This document shows positions 1-7,881 of a stretch of DNA of 17,497 nucleotides, piece by piece. Every line of letters begins with the position of its first letter. Position 1 is the stretch's first letter. The DNA lies in contig CAYNJF010000044.1 of NCBI GenBank assembly GCA_964397555.1, positions 1-17,497 on the forward strand, written 5' to 3'. The DNA comes from CAYNJF01 sp964397555. Lineage in GTDB: Bacteria; Pseudomonadota; Gammaproteobacteria; Berkiellales; Berkiellaceae. The position numbers were made by a program, and so were the translations under genes. The notes under the pieces are model-generated. The model was not told the DNA's origin, ran no database searches, and saw only the letters and a program-made list of their open reading frames with translations.

Positions 1-732
1 CAAGAGCTTGAAGACGATCAAAAAGCGGCCCGTCACGTTCAAAAGCAACTGCTACCCATCGAGAGCTATGACCATAAAGGGTACCACTTTCAATATCGAA
101 TCATCCCTTCACTGTACCTTAGCGGTGATTTTGTCGATTTTTTCAAAATTAATGAAGATATGTTTGGTTTTTATGTTGCCGATGTCTCTGGGCATGGTGC
201 TTCAAGTGCGTTTGTAACGGTACTGTTAAAAAGTATCATGAGCCAAGCCATATCAGCTTATAAATCAGAAAACTCGGACATGATTCAACATCCAAAAGTA
301 ATCTTGGACATGATCTCAAAAGCCATGTGTCACAATAAGCTGGGTAAATACTTGACCATGGTTTATTGCGTGCTTAATACAAAAACCAATGAGCTTACTT
401 ATTCTGTGGGGGGGCATTACCCAAGCCCAGTCTTAAGCTCAGACGGTTGCTCCAAGTTCTTAGATGGACAAGGGTTTGCAGTTGGTATTTATGACGAAGC
501 AACGTTTAATGAGCAAACCATAACACTGCCCGAATCGTTCACACTCTCTATGTTCTCCGATGGCATTATGGAGGTCATTGACGGTGAGACTTTAAAAGAG
601 CAAGAGGAAGCATTGCTTAAAGCTACGGATAACCACGCTTCTTGCCCAGACGAGATTTTAGAATCGTTAAAAGTCGATTTAAATGAGACGGCGCCAGACG
701 ATATTACCTTATTTACGCTGAGACGAGGGTGA
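1..732 (+). CDS. PP2C-type (SpoIIE/RsbU family) serine phosphatase, 5' partial
   Basis: The reading frame is open from base 1, so the gene is cut by the left edge; the first internal ATG (160) lies inside the catalytic domain and is not the start. The visible 243 residues form a SpoIIE/RsbU-like PP2C domain. A helical linker comes first (AARHVQKQLLP, about residues 9-19). Metal-binding motifs follow: SGDF (Asp43), DVSGHG (Asp61), a GGH motif near 138, SDGIME, and the C-terminal DDITL. All the key aspartates are present, so it should be active. In this family the phosphatase dephosphorylates a STAS-domain protein, and such a protein is encoded 1 nt downstream. The missing N-terminus may be a receiver or other sensor, as in HsbR-like proteins; that is inference. 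The gene heads, or lies inside, the exporter operon. Confidence 0.9.
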   Translation, partial: QELEDDQKAARHVQKQLLPIESYDHKGYHFQYRIIPSLYLSGDFVDFFKINEDMFGFYVADVSGHGASSAFVTVLLKSIMSQAISAYKSENSDMIQHPKVILDMISKAMCHNKLGKYLTMVYCVLNTKTNELTYSVGGHYPSPVLSSDGCSKFLDGQGFAVGIYDEATFNEQTITLPESFTLSMFSDGIMEVIDGETLKEQEEALLKATDNHASCPDEILESLKVDLNETAPDDITLFTLRRG

Positions 733-733
733 A

Positions 734-1216
734 ATGAAGCAAGGTATTTACTATTGTCATCATCATGAAGCTCACTATGTGAAACTGTGTGGTGAGATGC
801 GTTATACCGATGCGGTTAAGTTTCATGAACTTAGCCAACATACACGCCATGATATGGTGAGTGATCTCTTCATTGATATGTCTGAGACCACCTTTATCGA
901 TAGTACGTTACTTGGAGCGGTTACTCAGCTTGGACTCCAGTTTCATCGTCGAGGCCATAAGCCGTCCTTGGCTTGTCAAAATGAGTACATCCGCCATACA
1001 ATTCAAACGATGGGGCTAGACCAGCTATTTAGATGGGGTACTATGCCTAAAGCCGACATGACTTGGCAAATCATGTCAGGAGAAGAGAATTCGTTAACAT
1101 CCAGTGATGTTCTAGATGCTCATCAGAGCTTAATATCAGTGGACGAGAAAAACAAAGAAGAGTTTGGTGAACTGGTAGAACAGTTGAACAATCAAGGTAA
1201 GCGAGAGCATGAGTAA
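734..1216 (+). CDS. STAS-domain anti-anti-sigma factor-like protein
   Basis: This is a 160-residue protein with a STAS domain over roughly residues 5-105. The core motif FIDSTLLG (residues 54-61) puts Ser57 where SpoIIAA/RsbV-type proteins are phosphorylated, so the phosphoswitch site is kept. A polar C-terminal tail (about 105-160) extends beyond the usual STAS length, as in HsbA-like proteins of pseudomonads (from memory, not compared). The start follows a good ribosome binding site (GAGGGTGA, 725-732) that overlaps the phosphatase stop. The phosphatase just upstream is its likely partner. The matching anti-sigma kinase (RsbW/SpoIIAB or HsbR type) is not visible in the window, though it could be part of the truncated phosphatase. 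The end overlaps the ABC transporter by 8 nt. Output could be a sigma or anti-sigma factor, or direct control of the exporter or a c-di-GMP enzyme. Confidence 0.85.
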   Translation: MKQGIYYCHHHEAHYVKLCGEMRYTDAVKFHELSQHTRHDMVSDLFIDMSETTFIDSTLLGAVTQLGLQFHRRGHKPSLACQNEYIRHTIQTMGLDQLFRWGTMPKADMTWQIMSGEENSLTSSDVLDAHQSLISVDEKNKEEFGELVEQLNNQGKREHE

Positions 1217-3491
1217 TAAGGATCACCCTAAAAACCAAGAATCACAAGCTGAGGCTAGTGCTTCTGAGGTTGCAGGTAACATTGTTGAAGATGTGAAACA
1301 AAGTACGCAAGCGACGGCGTCGGTTGAGATCCCTGAAGAAGACATGTGGGAAATTCCCCCTGCTCATCATATCTCCCATGATCCCTTATTAGGATGCCTC
1401 ATCATCTTAACTCGCCTTGAGCACAATCCTTTTTCACCAGAAACCCTGATTGCGGGTTTGCCGCTATTAAACAACAAGCTTACCCCTGAGTTGTTCATCA
1501 GAGCTTCAGCCAGAGCTGGGCTATCTTCTCAAATTGTCTCGCGTGAACTCAGTGATATCTCAAACCTTGTGCTGCCTTGCGTTCTCTTGTTGGAAAATCG
1601 CCAAGCGGTTGTCTTGATTGAGCTTGATGAAGCCAACCAAGTAGCTAAAGTCATTCAACCCGAATCGGGGACAGGGGAAACCGAAATCCCATTGAGTGAG
1701 CTCGAGCATGAGTACACCGGCTATGCAATTTACTCAAGGCCAACTTATAAATTTGATAAACGGACCGATGAAGGCTTCAAAGAACGTCCAAAATCATGGT
1801 TTTGGGGGGTGCTTGCTACCACGTGGCCACTTTACTCTGAAGTGCTGGTAGCCTCGTTCTTTATTAATTTATTTGCCATCGCTTCCTCGCTGTTTGTGAT
1901 GAATGTCTATGACCGAGTGGTGCCTAATAATGCCATTGATACCCTCTGGGTATTAGCCATAGGCGTATTGATTGCCTTTAGTTTTGACTTTTTAATGAAG
2001 TTATTGCGAGGGTATTTTATTGACATTGCGGCCAAGAAAACCGATGTTATCTTGTCATCAAACATTTTTGAGCAAATGCTTGGTGTGAAAATGGATTCGA
2101 GACCAGAATCTGTTGGTAACTTTGCCAATAATTTACAGCAGTTTGACTCTTTTCGTGAGTTTTTCACCTCCACCACCATTACAGCGCTGATTGACTTGCC
2201 TTTTGTCTTTTTCTTTATCGCGATTATTTATTCAATTGGTGGTATGGTCGCCATTGTTCCGTTGGTTGCCGTACCTGTCGTCATTGGGTTTGGCTTAATC
2301 CTTCAAGTGCCTCTAAACCGATACGTCAAAGAGTCTTATCAGTATGCAGGACAAAAGCATGCCATGCTGATCGAATCCCTCGCTGGGGTTGAAACCTTAA
2401 AATCCCTTTCGGCCGAATCTCCTTTGCAAAAGAAGTGGGAGCATGTCATTGGCATGGCGGCTAAGATCGGGACAAAGGTGAGAGGTTTGTCGCTAACCAT
2501 CATTAGTTTCTCAGCCTATGTGCAACAAATTTCAGGGGTCATTGTTGTGATCATTGGGGTATATCTTATCTCAAATGGTGAAATGACCATGGGGGCACTC
2601 ATTGCCTGCACTATCTTGACAGGTCGTGCTTTAGCCCCCCTTGCGCAAGTCGCTGGTCTATTAACTCGTTATCATCAGTCTGTGGCTGCTCTTGAATCGC
2701 TGGATAACGTGATGAAGATGCCAACCGACAGACTTCGTGGTCGCACACCGCTGCACCGTCCAGTGTTAGAGGGTGACATCGAGTTTAAAGAGGTATCGTT
2801 CCTGTACCCACAACAAACCGTCCCGGCTCTGGATACCATTAACTTTAAAATCTCGGCCGGTGAGAAGGTTGGGATTATTGGTCGTATCGGATCGGGTAAA
2901 ACCACGATTGAAAAGCTGGTGCTCGGTCTGTACCAGACCACAGAAGGTAAGGTTTTGGTCGATGGCACGGAAATCTCCCAGCTTGATCCGGCCAACCTTA
3001 GAAAAAACATTGCTTATGTCCCACAAGATGTGACCCTATTCTATGGCTCGGTCAAAGACAACATTGTACTCGGGGCCCCATACGCGGACGATCAATCCAT
3101 TCTTAAAGCGGCCAAAGTAGCCGGAGTCACCGACTTTGTAGCCCGACATCCACAAGGATTTGATATGGGGGTTGGAGAGCGTGGTGATAGGCTATCTGGG
3201 GGGCAGCGTCAAGCGGTTGCTATTGCGCGTTCGTTGATTCTCGATCCTCCAATCCTAGTCTTCGATGAGCCGACGAATATGATGGATAATCGAACAGAAG
3301 AGTTGTTTAAAACACAACTAGAGCAATATGCCAAAGACAAAACACTGATTTTAGTGACACACAAGGGATCGATGTTATCTTTGGTCGATCGTCTTGTTTT
3401 GATGGATGGTGGAAAAATCATTGCTGATGGTCCAAGAGATTTGGTGCTCAAAGCATTAGCAGAGGGTAAGCTTCATGCTAGAAAAAATTAA
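1209..3491 (+). CDS. lapB: Type I secretion ABC transporter (LapB/LssB type) with degenerate C39-like domain
   Basis: This 760-residue inner-membrane exporter has a polar N-terminal tail (1-50), a C39 peptidase-like domain (about 55-180), a six-helix ABC membrane domain (about 200-490) and a C-terminal ATPase domain. In the C39-like domain the segment at 57-68 aligns with the peptidase active site, but the catalytic Cys position is Pro59. It is therefore a chaperone-like domain and not a leader peptidase. The ATPase motifs are intact: Walker A GRIGSGKT (558-565), Q-loop Gln606, LSGGQ (662-666), Walker B ILVFDE (682-687) and His718. This layout is typical of LapB/LssB exporters for very large RTX adhesins. 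The ribosome binding site is weak and the start overlaps the STAS gene by 8 nt, suggesting translational coupling. The 3' end overlaps lapC by 17 nt. The family call is firm; the exact substrate is inferred. Confidence 0.92.
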   Translation: MSNKDHPKNQESQAEASASEVAGNIVEDVKQSTQATASVEIPEEDMWEIPPAHHISHDPLLGCLIILTRLEHNPFSPETLIAGLPLLNNKLTPELFIRASARAGLSSQIVSRELSDISNLVLPCVLLLENRQAVVLIELDEANQVAKVIQPESGTGETEIPLSELEHEYTGYAIYSRPTYKFDKRTDEGFKERPKSWFWGVLATTWPLYSEVLVASFFINLFAIASSLFVMNVYDRVVPNNAIDTLWVLAIGVLIAFSFDFLMKLLRGYFIDIAAKKTDVILSSNIFEQMLGVKMDSRPESVGNFANNLQQFDSFREFFTSTTITALIDLPFVFFFIAIIYSIGGMVAIVPLVAVPVVIGFGLILQVPLNRYVKESYQYAGQKHAMLIESLAGVETLKSLSAESPLQKKWEHVIGMAAKIGTKVRGLSLTIISFSAYVQQISGVIVVIIGVYLISNGEMTMGALIACTILTGRALAPLAQVAGLLTRYHQSVAALESLDNVMKMPTDRLRGRTPLHRPVLEGDIEFKEVSFLYPQQTVPALDTINFKISAGEKVGIIGRIGSGKTTIEKLVLGLYQTTEGKVLVDGTEISQLDPANLRKNIAYVPQDVTLFYGSVKDNIVLGAPYADDQSILKAAKVAGVTDFVARHPQGFDMGVGERGDRLSGGQRQAVAIARSLILDPPILVFDEPTNMMDNRTEELFKTQLEQYAKDKTLILVTHKGSMLSLVDRLVLMDGGKIIADGPRDLVLKALAEGKLHARKN

Positions 3492-4845
3492 GCAAAAATG
3501 GGCGAAGCGTCCACAAAAGGAAGTTCGCGAGGTTGATCTTGAGTACATGACCGATACCTCATCGGCCATGATGCAAGGGGCTCCCATCAAGTTCCATTTA
3601 ATCCTTTGGACCTCTGTGGCCTTTTTATTCATCGCCCTTATATGGGCTGATTTTGCGGTGTTGGATGTCATCACGAAAGGGGAAGGTAAGGTTATCCCAT
3701 CAAGCTCGACACAGGTTGTGCAAAACTTGGAAGGTGGGATTGTAAAAGACATCCGTGTCTCAGAAGGGGATGTGGTTGAAAAAGATGAAATCCTCATGGT
3801 CATTGATGACACACGCTTTTCATCGTCGTTCAAAGAAAATGAAGTACAAATCTATTCACTGCAGGCTAAGATTGCCCGCCTGACCGCCGAAGCTCAAGGC
3901 TCTGAATTAGTGTTCCCATTGGAGCTTAAAACCAAGTACCCTAACTTTGTGAATAATGAGACTAATCTTCATGACGATAGAAATCGTGAATTAGCCAAAC
4001 GTCTTGAGATTTTGAAAGATCAAGTCCAGCAACGAAACCAAGAGCTACTTGAAATCAAAGGAAAGCGTGAACAACTTCAGCGCTCTCTTGATTTCCTAGA
4101 AAAAGAACTTTCTTTAACTCGTCCTTTGGTAAACGAGGGCGCTGTCTCCGAAGTGGAGCTGTTAAGACTAGAGCGTCAAGTGAATGACATGGCCGGTGAA
4201 CTCGACTCCACCGTTGTGTCCATTCCTCGTTTGGAGTCTTCATTGGCGCAGGCCAACAAACAAGTCGAAGAAGCCGAGCTGACTTTTAAATCAGAAGCTC
4301 GAAGCGAGCTCAATGCGGCCAAAGCTGATTACAATCGCCTCGAGGAAACCATGAAGGCCGCAGAAGATAGATTTACTCGAACTCGAGTACGTTCTCCGGT
4401 TCGAGGCACGATCAATGCCATCAATAAAAATACCATTGGTGCGGTGATTCAACCAGGTGAAGATTTGATTGAGATCGTCCCTCTCAATGATACGCTGGAA
4501 ATCGAAGCATTCATCAAACCCCAAGACATTGGGTTTTTGCGACGAGGTCTTGAAGCGACAGTGAAGATTTCAGCCTTCGATTTCTCCATCTATGGTGGAC
4601 TCAAGGCTAAGGTAACTCATATTAGTGCGGATACCTCGACGAATGAGCAAGGGGAGTCGTTCTATACGATTCGTGTCCAAACCACCGATAAGAACTTCTT
4701 GGTCGATAAAAAGACTGGAGAGAAGCTGGAAATGTCACCAGGTATGAGTGCCCAAGTTGATGTTCTTACCGGACAGCAAACTGTTTTGGAATACCTCCTC
4801 AAACCAATTATTAAGGCCAAAAAAGGCGCCCTAAGGGAACGCTAA
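3475..4845 (+). CDS. lapC: HlyD-family type I secretion membrane fusion protein (LapC type)
   Basis: This 456-residue periplasmic adaptor would link the ABC transporter to the TolC channel. It has a cytoplasmic N-terminal segment, one membrane helix (about 42-64), a first lipoyl/barrel half (QNLEGGIVKDI, then GDVVEKDEIL), a long coiled coil (about 125-300) and a second lipoyl half starting near RSPVRGTI. A beta-barrel domain and the typical C-terminal tail (EYLLKPI) follow. The length suits the type I HlyD family. The ATG follows GAGGG at 3462-3466 with 8-nt spacing, inside the end of lapB. The stop and the next gene's start share one base (TAATG). Its place directly after lapB and before a regulator fits the LapBC arrangement. 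Confidence 0.92.
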   Translation: MLEKIKQKWAKRPQKEVREVDLEYMTDTSSAMMQGAPIKFHLILWTSVAFLFIALIWADFAVLDVITKGEGKVIPSSSTQVVQNLEGGIVKDIRVSEGDVVEKDEILMVIDDTRFSSSFKENEVQIYSLQAKIARLTAEAQGSELVFPLELKTKYPNFVNNETNLHDDRNRELAKRLEILKDQVQQRNQELLEIKGKREQLQRSLDFLEKELSLTRPLVNEGAVSEVELLRLERQVNDMAGELDSTVVSIPRLESSLAQANKQVEEAELTFKSEARSELNAAKADYNRLEETMKAAEDRFTRTRVRSPVRGTINAINKNTIGAVIQPGEDLIEIVPLNDTLEIEAFIKPQDIGFLRRGLEATVKISAFDFSIYGGLKAKVTHISADTSTNEQGESFYTIRVQTTDKNFLVDKKTGEKLEMSPGMSAQVDVLTGQQTVLEYLLKPIIKAKKGALRER

Positions 4846-5519
4846 TGTTGTTAATTGCGTGCGAACATTCACCTCTTGCCCAGGGTTGGCAACGCTTGTT
4901 GTCCAACCGCTGGCCGATGTATGAGGTGGTTGCGCAAGATAGACGACAGCTTGAAATATGCCTTAAAAAGAATCACTTTGATGCGGCCATAATTCATCTT
5001 CCGATTCTTGGAACCGAAGGGGTGAATACCATCTCGGCCATTCAATCCATTAGCCCAGAAACTAAACTAATCATAATGAGTACACAGTTCATCGAACGCG
5101 ATGAGCTATCAGCGGTAATCTTTGGTGCCAAGGCTTATCTTCACGACCAAACTGAGGATGAATTACTTGTCAAAGTGGTCGCCAAAGTATTAGCGGGTGA
5201 AGTCTGGGTCGATAGGAAGTTTGTAACTAGACTACTTGAAGAGATTGAAGATGTAGCAAAGGTAAACCATGAAGAGGCCATTGAGATTAAAAAAGGAGTG
5301 TCTCTTTTAACACCAAGAGAGACTCAAATTGCCGAGCTCATTTCGACAGGATCATCCAATCGAACCATTGCTGAAAATTTATCCATATCGGAACGCACCG
5401 TAAAAGCTCATTTAGGTGTTATCTTCAAAAAAATAGGGATCACAGATCGCCTTCAATTGGCGTTATACATGAATAAGTATCACCAGTTAAACGGCTCAAA
5501 CGGACACGAGCCTAATTAA
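4845..5519 (+). CDS. LuxR-family transcriptional regulator with degenerate receiver domain
   Basis: This 224-residue protein has a response-regulator-like N-terminus (about 1-120) and a LuxR/FixJ-type helix-turn-helix (about 152-213; LTPRETQIAELI, then NRTIAENLSISERTVKAHL). The DNA-binding half looks complete. The receiver half has lost key residues. The phosphoacceptor Asp position holds His51 (IIHLPILG), the acidic pair is Cys6-Glu7, and the conserved Lys near the end of the domain is Asp101. It probably does not accept phosphate in the normal way and may sense a ligand or act constitutively. It is the last gene of the five-gene overlapping operon and sits just before the tolC leader, so it is a candidate regulator of the tolC-lapG-lapD promoter or of the absent adhesin gene. 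Target and signal are unknown. Confidence 0.88.
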   Translation: MLLIACEHSPLAQGWQRLLSNRWPMYEVVAQDRRQLEICLKKNHFDAAIIHLPILGTEGVNTISAIQSISPETKLIIMSTQFIERDELSAVIFGAKAYLHDQTEDELLVKVVAKVLAGEVWVDRKFVTRLLEEIEDVAKVNHEEAIEIKKGVSLLTPRETQIAELISTGSSNRTIAENLSISERTVKAHLGVIFKKIGITDRLQLALYMNKYHQLNGSNGHEPN

Positions 5520-5527
5520 ACCTATCT

Positions 5528-5558
5528 TTGACAATCCTCTAATCCGTTTATTTTTAAT
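5528..5558 (+). promoter_or_regulatory. Candidate sigma70 promoter for tolC
   Basis: A perfect TTGACA -35 element (5528-5533) lies just after the LuxR stop codon. The -10 is weak: TTTTTA (5551-5556) with 17-nt spacing, or TTTAAT (5553-5558) with 19-nt spacing. If used, it gives a leader of roughly 140 nt before tolC. A weak -10 would suit an activator such as the LuxR-type protein encoded just upstream, but that is inference. No intrinsic terminator is seen between the LuxR gene and tolC, so read-through is also possible. Confidence 0.35.
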
Positions 5559-5629
5559 TGATAAGGCGTTACAATCTGGAAGTAGAAATTTCTGTCCTTC
5601 TTTGACGGATGGACATGGATATCTTTCTA

Positions 5630-5671
5630 AGCTATATCTATTGAAATAGCTGCTGGCTTATTTTGAGCCAG
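5630..5671 (+). other. Two adjacent hairpins in the tolC leader
   Basis: Two short perfect inverted repeats sit side by side: AGCTAT/ATAGCT (5630-5635 with 5646-5651) and CTGGCT/AGCCAG (5653-5658 with 5666-5671, 7-nt loop). No T-run follows, so neither looks like a terminator. They could shape the tolC 5' leader or be chance. Confidence 0.3.
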
Positions 5672-5705
5672 ATAACCAGTAATAACCAATTAACGGATTT
5701 AGGTC

Positions 5706-7169
5706 ATGGCAAAAAATAAACTTTGGAAATGGATATTACCTGTCTGTTTGGGGCTAAGCCTTTCTTCTGCTGCAAATGCTCATACTGTACAAGAAGCTGT
5801 GGCCCATGCCATCAAGACTGGCCCAGACATTCTAATCTCTGCCAATGCTCGTGAAGCGGTCGAAGAGGAACTAAGAGAAGCCTATGCAGGCTACTTGCCA
5901 GTGGTTGATTTGAATGCCGGTTGGGGGCGTGAACGCTCAGACAACACGACAACTCGCGGTATCAACGGCACTTTAGGGGCTCGTACTTTATGGCGTACTG
6001 AGTTCGGGATCAATGCTCGTCAAATGTTATTTGATGGCTTTGCTGTGAAAAATGACGTTGAAGGTAACATGGCTCGCGTCAGAGCAGCTTCATGGCGTGT
6101 CAACAACGATGCTCAAGAATTGTCGTTGCAAGTCATCACAGCGTTTATGGACATTCTTCTTGAAAAAGAATTGGTTGAGTATGCTCGTCAAAACTTAGCT
6201 GCTCACCAAAGAATCTATAGCCAAATTCGTAAAAGAAGCGACAGCGGTATTGGCTCTAAAGCGGATTTAGACCAAATTGAAGGTCGTTTGGCTTTTGCTA
6301 GAACGAACCTTTTAGCTGAGCAAGCCAATTTAAGAGATGCGGAAACCACTTACCTTCGCTTGGTTGGTATTCCAGCAATTTCTTTGACCAAGCCTGAGGG
6401 GCCAACGGTTGGATTCCCAGAAACTTTGCGTTCAGCGATTGCTTTAGGGGTGAATAATCATCCAGAGCTTAGAGCGGCTGTAGCCGATGTAACGGTTGCT
6501 CGCGCTGCAAAAAGAGCGGCTAAAGCTTCTTACTTCCCAAGAGTGGATTTAGAAACAGGTTTCAACCAAAACCATAACATTGATGGTACTCGTGGTGACA
6601 ACGATGACTTGTTTGCCATGTTGAGACTTCGTTGGAATTTGTTTAACGGTGGTGCTGACTTAGCTCGTGTTAAACAAGCGGCTTGGAGAATTGAAGAAGC
6701 GAAAGAAGTACGTAACCGTGCTCACCGTCAAGTTGAAGAAAGTGTCCGTCTTGCTTGGAACTTCTTCACTACGGCTCGTTCGCAAACTCGTTACTTCAGA
6801 CAGTATGTGACTTCTACTGAACTAACTCGTGAAGCTTACCAAAAGCAATTCAACATCAACCAAAGAACGTTGTTGGACTTATTGGATGCTGAAATTGAAT
6901 TGTTCAGTGCTCGTACAAGCTATGCTGGTGCTAGAAACGATGAACTTGTTGGTCGTTTCCGCGTGCTTCAATCTACAGGTGCTTTATTGGATTACCTAGG
7001 TATTCCTTTACCAAGAGCGGCTCGTTTGAACCCTCCAGGTATGTTTGACTACACCAAGCATGAGCCTGAGTACTATGATCATTACGACCGCACTAACTAT
7101 CGTCCAGGTGATGCGGTGATGCATACCAAAGGTGGTGTTGTCGTTGAAGACGCCATGCTAAACAAATAA
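5706..7169 (+). CDS. lapE: TolC-family outer membrane channel of type I secretion (LapE/AggA type)
   Basis: This 487-residue protein starts with a Sec signal peptide (basic N-terminus, hydrophobic core, likely cleavage after ANA at residue 25). Two homologous TolC-type halves follow, rich in long amphipathic helices and with the ARTSYAGARND segment typical of the second outer membrane efflux repeat. It would form the outer membrane exit duct with LapB and LapC. A Tyr/Asp/His-rich tail (about 445-487) extends beyond the barrel core. The start has a weak ribosome binding site (GGA at 5695-5697, or AGG at 5701-5703). Arginine codons look dominated by CGT and AGA, more biased than in neighbouring genes, which hints at high expression (judged by eye). 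It is separated from the upstream operon by 186 nt and followed within 30 nt by a terminator-like hairpin. The family is certain; the lapE symbol rests on gene context. Confidence 0.92.
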   Translation: MAKNKLWKWILPVCLGLSLSSAANAHTVQEAVAHAIKTGPDILISANAREAVEEELREAYAGYLPVVDLNAGWGRERSDNTTTRGINGTLGARTLWRTEFGINARQMLFDGFAVKNDVEGNMARVRAASWRVNNDAQELSLQVITAFMDILLEKELVEYARQNLAAHQRIYSQIRKRSDSGIGSKADLDQIEGRLAFARTNLLAEQANLRDAETTYLRLVGIPAISLTKPEGPTVGFPETLRSAIALGVNNHPELRAAVADVTVARAAKRAAKASYFPRVDLETGFNQNHNIDGTRGDNDDLFAMLRLRWNLFNGGADLARVKQAAWRIEEAKEVRNRAHRQVEESVRLAWNFFTTARSQTRYFRQYVTSTELTREAYQKQFNINQRTLLDLLDAEIELFSARTSYAGARNDELVGRFRVLQSTGALLDYLGIPLPRAARLNPPGMFDYTKHEPEYYDHYDRTNYRPGDAVMHTKGGVVVEDAMLNK

Positions 7170-7185
7170 TCGATGATTTCGATTC

Positions 7186-7215
7186 AAAGAAGAGGCCCTA
7201 TGGGCCTCTCTTTTG
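7186..7215 (+). terminator. Terminator-like hairpin overlapping the lapG start
   Basis: A perfect 8-bp GC-rich stem AGAGGCCC (7191-7198) / GGGCCTCT (7202-7209) has a 3-nt TAT loop. After one A.C mismatch it can extend with AAAG/TTTT. The TTTT run (7211-7214) on the 3' side is short. It sits 21 nt after the tolC stop codon, where an intrinsic terminator is expected. It also contains the best lapG ribosome binding site (AAGAAGAGG, 7187-7195) and the lapG ATG (7200-7202). Confidence 0.6.
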
Positions 7216-7868
7216 CTCAATTCTTTTTACTCATCCTATCTTTTTCATTTATTTCAACTTCATTCTCTGATTCAAAAATAAAATTCACCAATGATTATCT
7301 AGACTCGATCGAACAAGAATATGGTGACTATGCTAAACGTAGGCTAGTTTCTTGGGTAAAGTTGATGGATGAGGCTAAAGACCTATCAGAGGATGAAAAG
7401 CTCAAGCAAGTGAATGCTTTTTTCAATATGCTTACTTTTCGTTCCGACATCTCACACTGGGGGGATAAGGACTATTGGGCTACGCCCTTAGAGCTGCTCG
7501 TCTCCGGTGCTGGAGATTGTGAAGACTACTCAATTGCTAAATATTTTACGTTGCTACAGCTGGGTGTGGCCGACGAAAGAATGCTCATTACATACGTTAA
7601 AGCCGTTGAGATCAATGAAGCTCATATGGTGCTGACTTATTACGAGAAGCCATCCGCCATTCCTTTAGTGCTTGATAATTTGATTGGCGAGATTAAAACG
7701 GCAGACAAAAGGCCAGATTTAGTTCCGGTCTACAGCTTTAACGGTACTGGCCTCTGGCAAGCAAAGCAAAGAGGGCTGGGCCGAAAAATTGGTGAATCAG
7801 ATGATTTGAAGCGTTGGTCTGATTTAGAAGAGCGCATGAACAAAGGCATCATCAGAAAGTTTCGTTAA
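7200..7868 (+). CDS. lapG: LapG-type periplasmic cysteine protease (transglutaminase-like, C93)
   Basis: Starting at ATG 7200 this is 222 residues with a clear signal peptide (MGLSF, then a Leu/Ile/Phe core to about residue 21). An earlier in-frame ATG at 7173 lacks a ribosome binding site and would put RR-containing residues before the core, so I prefer 7200. The catalytic triad of the bacterial transglutaminase-like family is visible: Cys107 in GAGDCEDY, His142 in EAHMVL and Asp159 in VLDN. The acidic residues flanking the Cys (D-C-E-D) match the calcium site known in LapG proteins. In the known system LapG cuts the N-terminal retention module of a LapA-type adhesin at a di-alanine site and releases it from the surface, unless held by LapD. 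The lapD gene begins 13 nt after its stop. The ribosome binding site and start lie within a terminator-like hairpin. Confidence 0.93.
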   Translation: MGLSFAQFFLLILSFSFISTSFSDSKIKFTNDYLDSIEQEYGDYAKRRLVSWVKLMDEAKDLSEDEKLKQVNAFFNMLTFRSDISHWGDKDYWATPLELLVSGAGDCEDYSIAKYFTLLQLGVADERMLITYVKAVEINEAHMVLTYYEKPSAIPLVLDNLIGEIKTADKRPDLVPVYSFNGTGLWQAKQRGLGRKIGESDDLKRWSDLEERMNKGIIRKFR

Positions 7869-7881
7869 CAGGGAGTGAACC

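Noticed and set aside
408..414. Seven-G run as a phase-variation or frameshift site in the phosphatase
   Set aside because: The frame is intact through the run and encodes the conserved GGH motif, so there is no sign of slippage here.
5520..5705. c-di-GMP riboswitch in the tolC leader
   Set aside because: The region suits one by context, but I could not find the conserved c-di-GMP-I core or a matching fold; only two short simple hairpins are visible.
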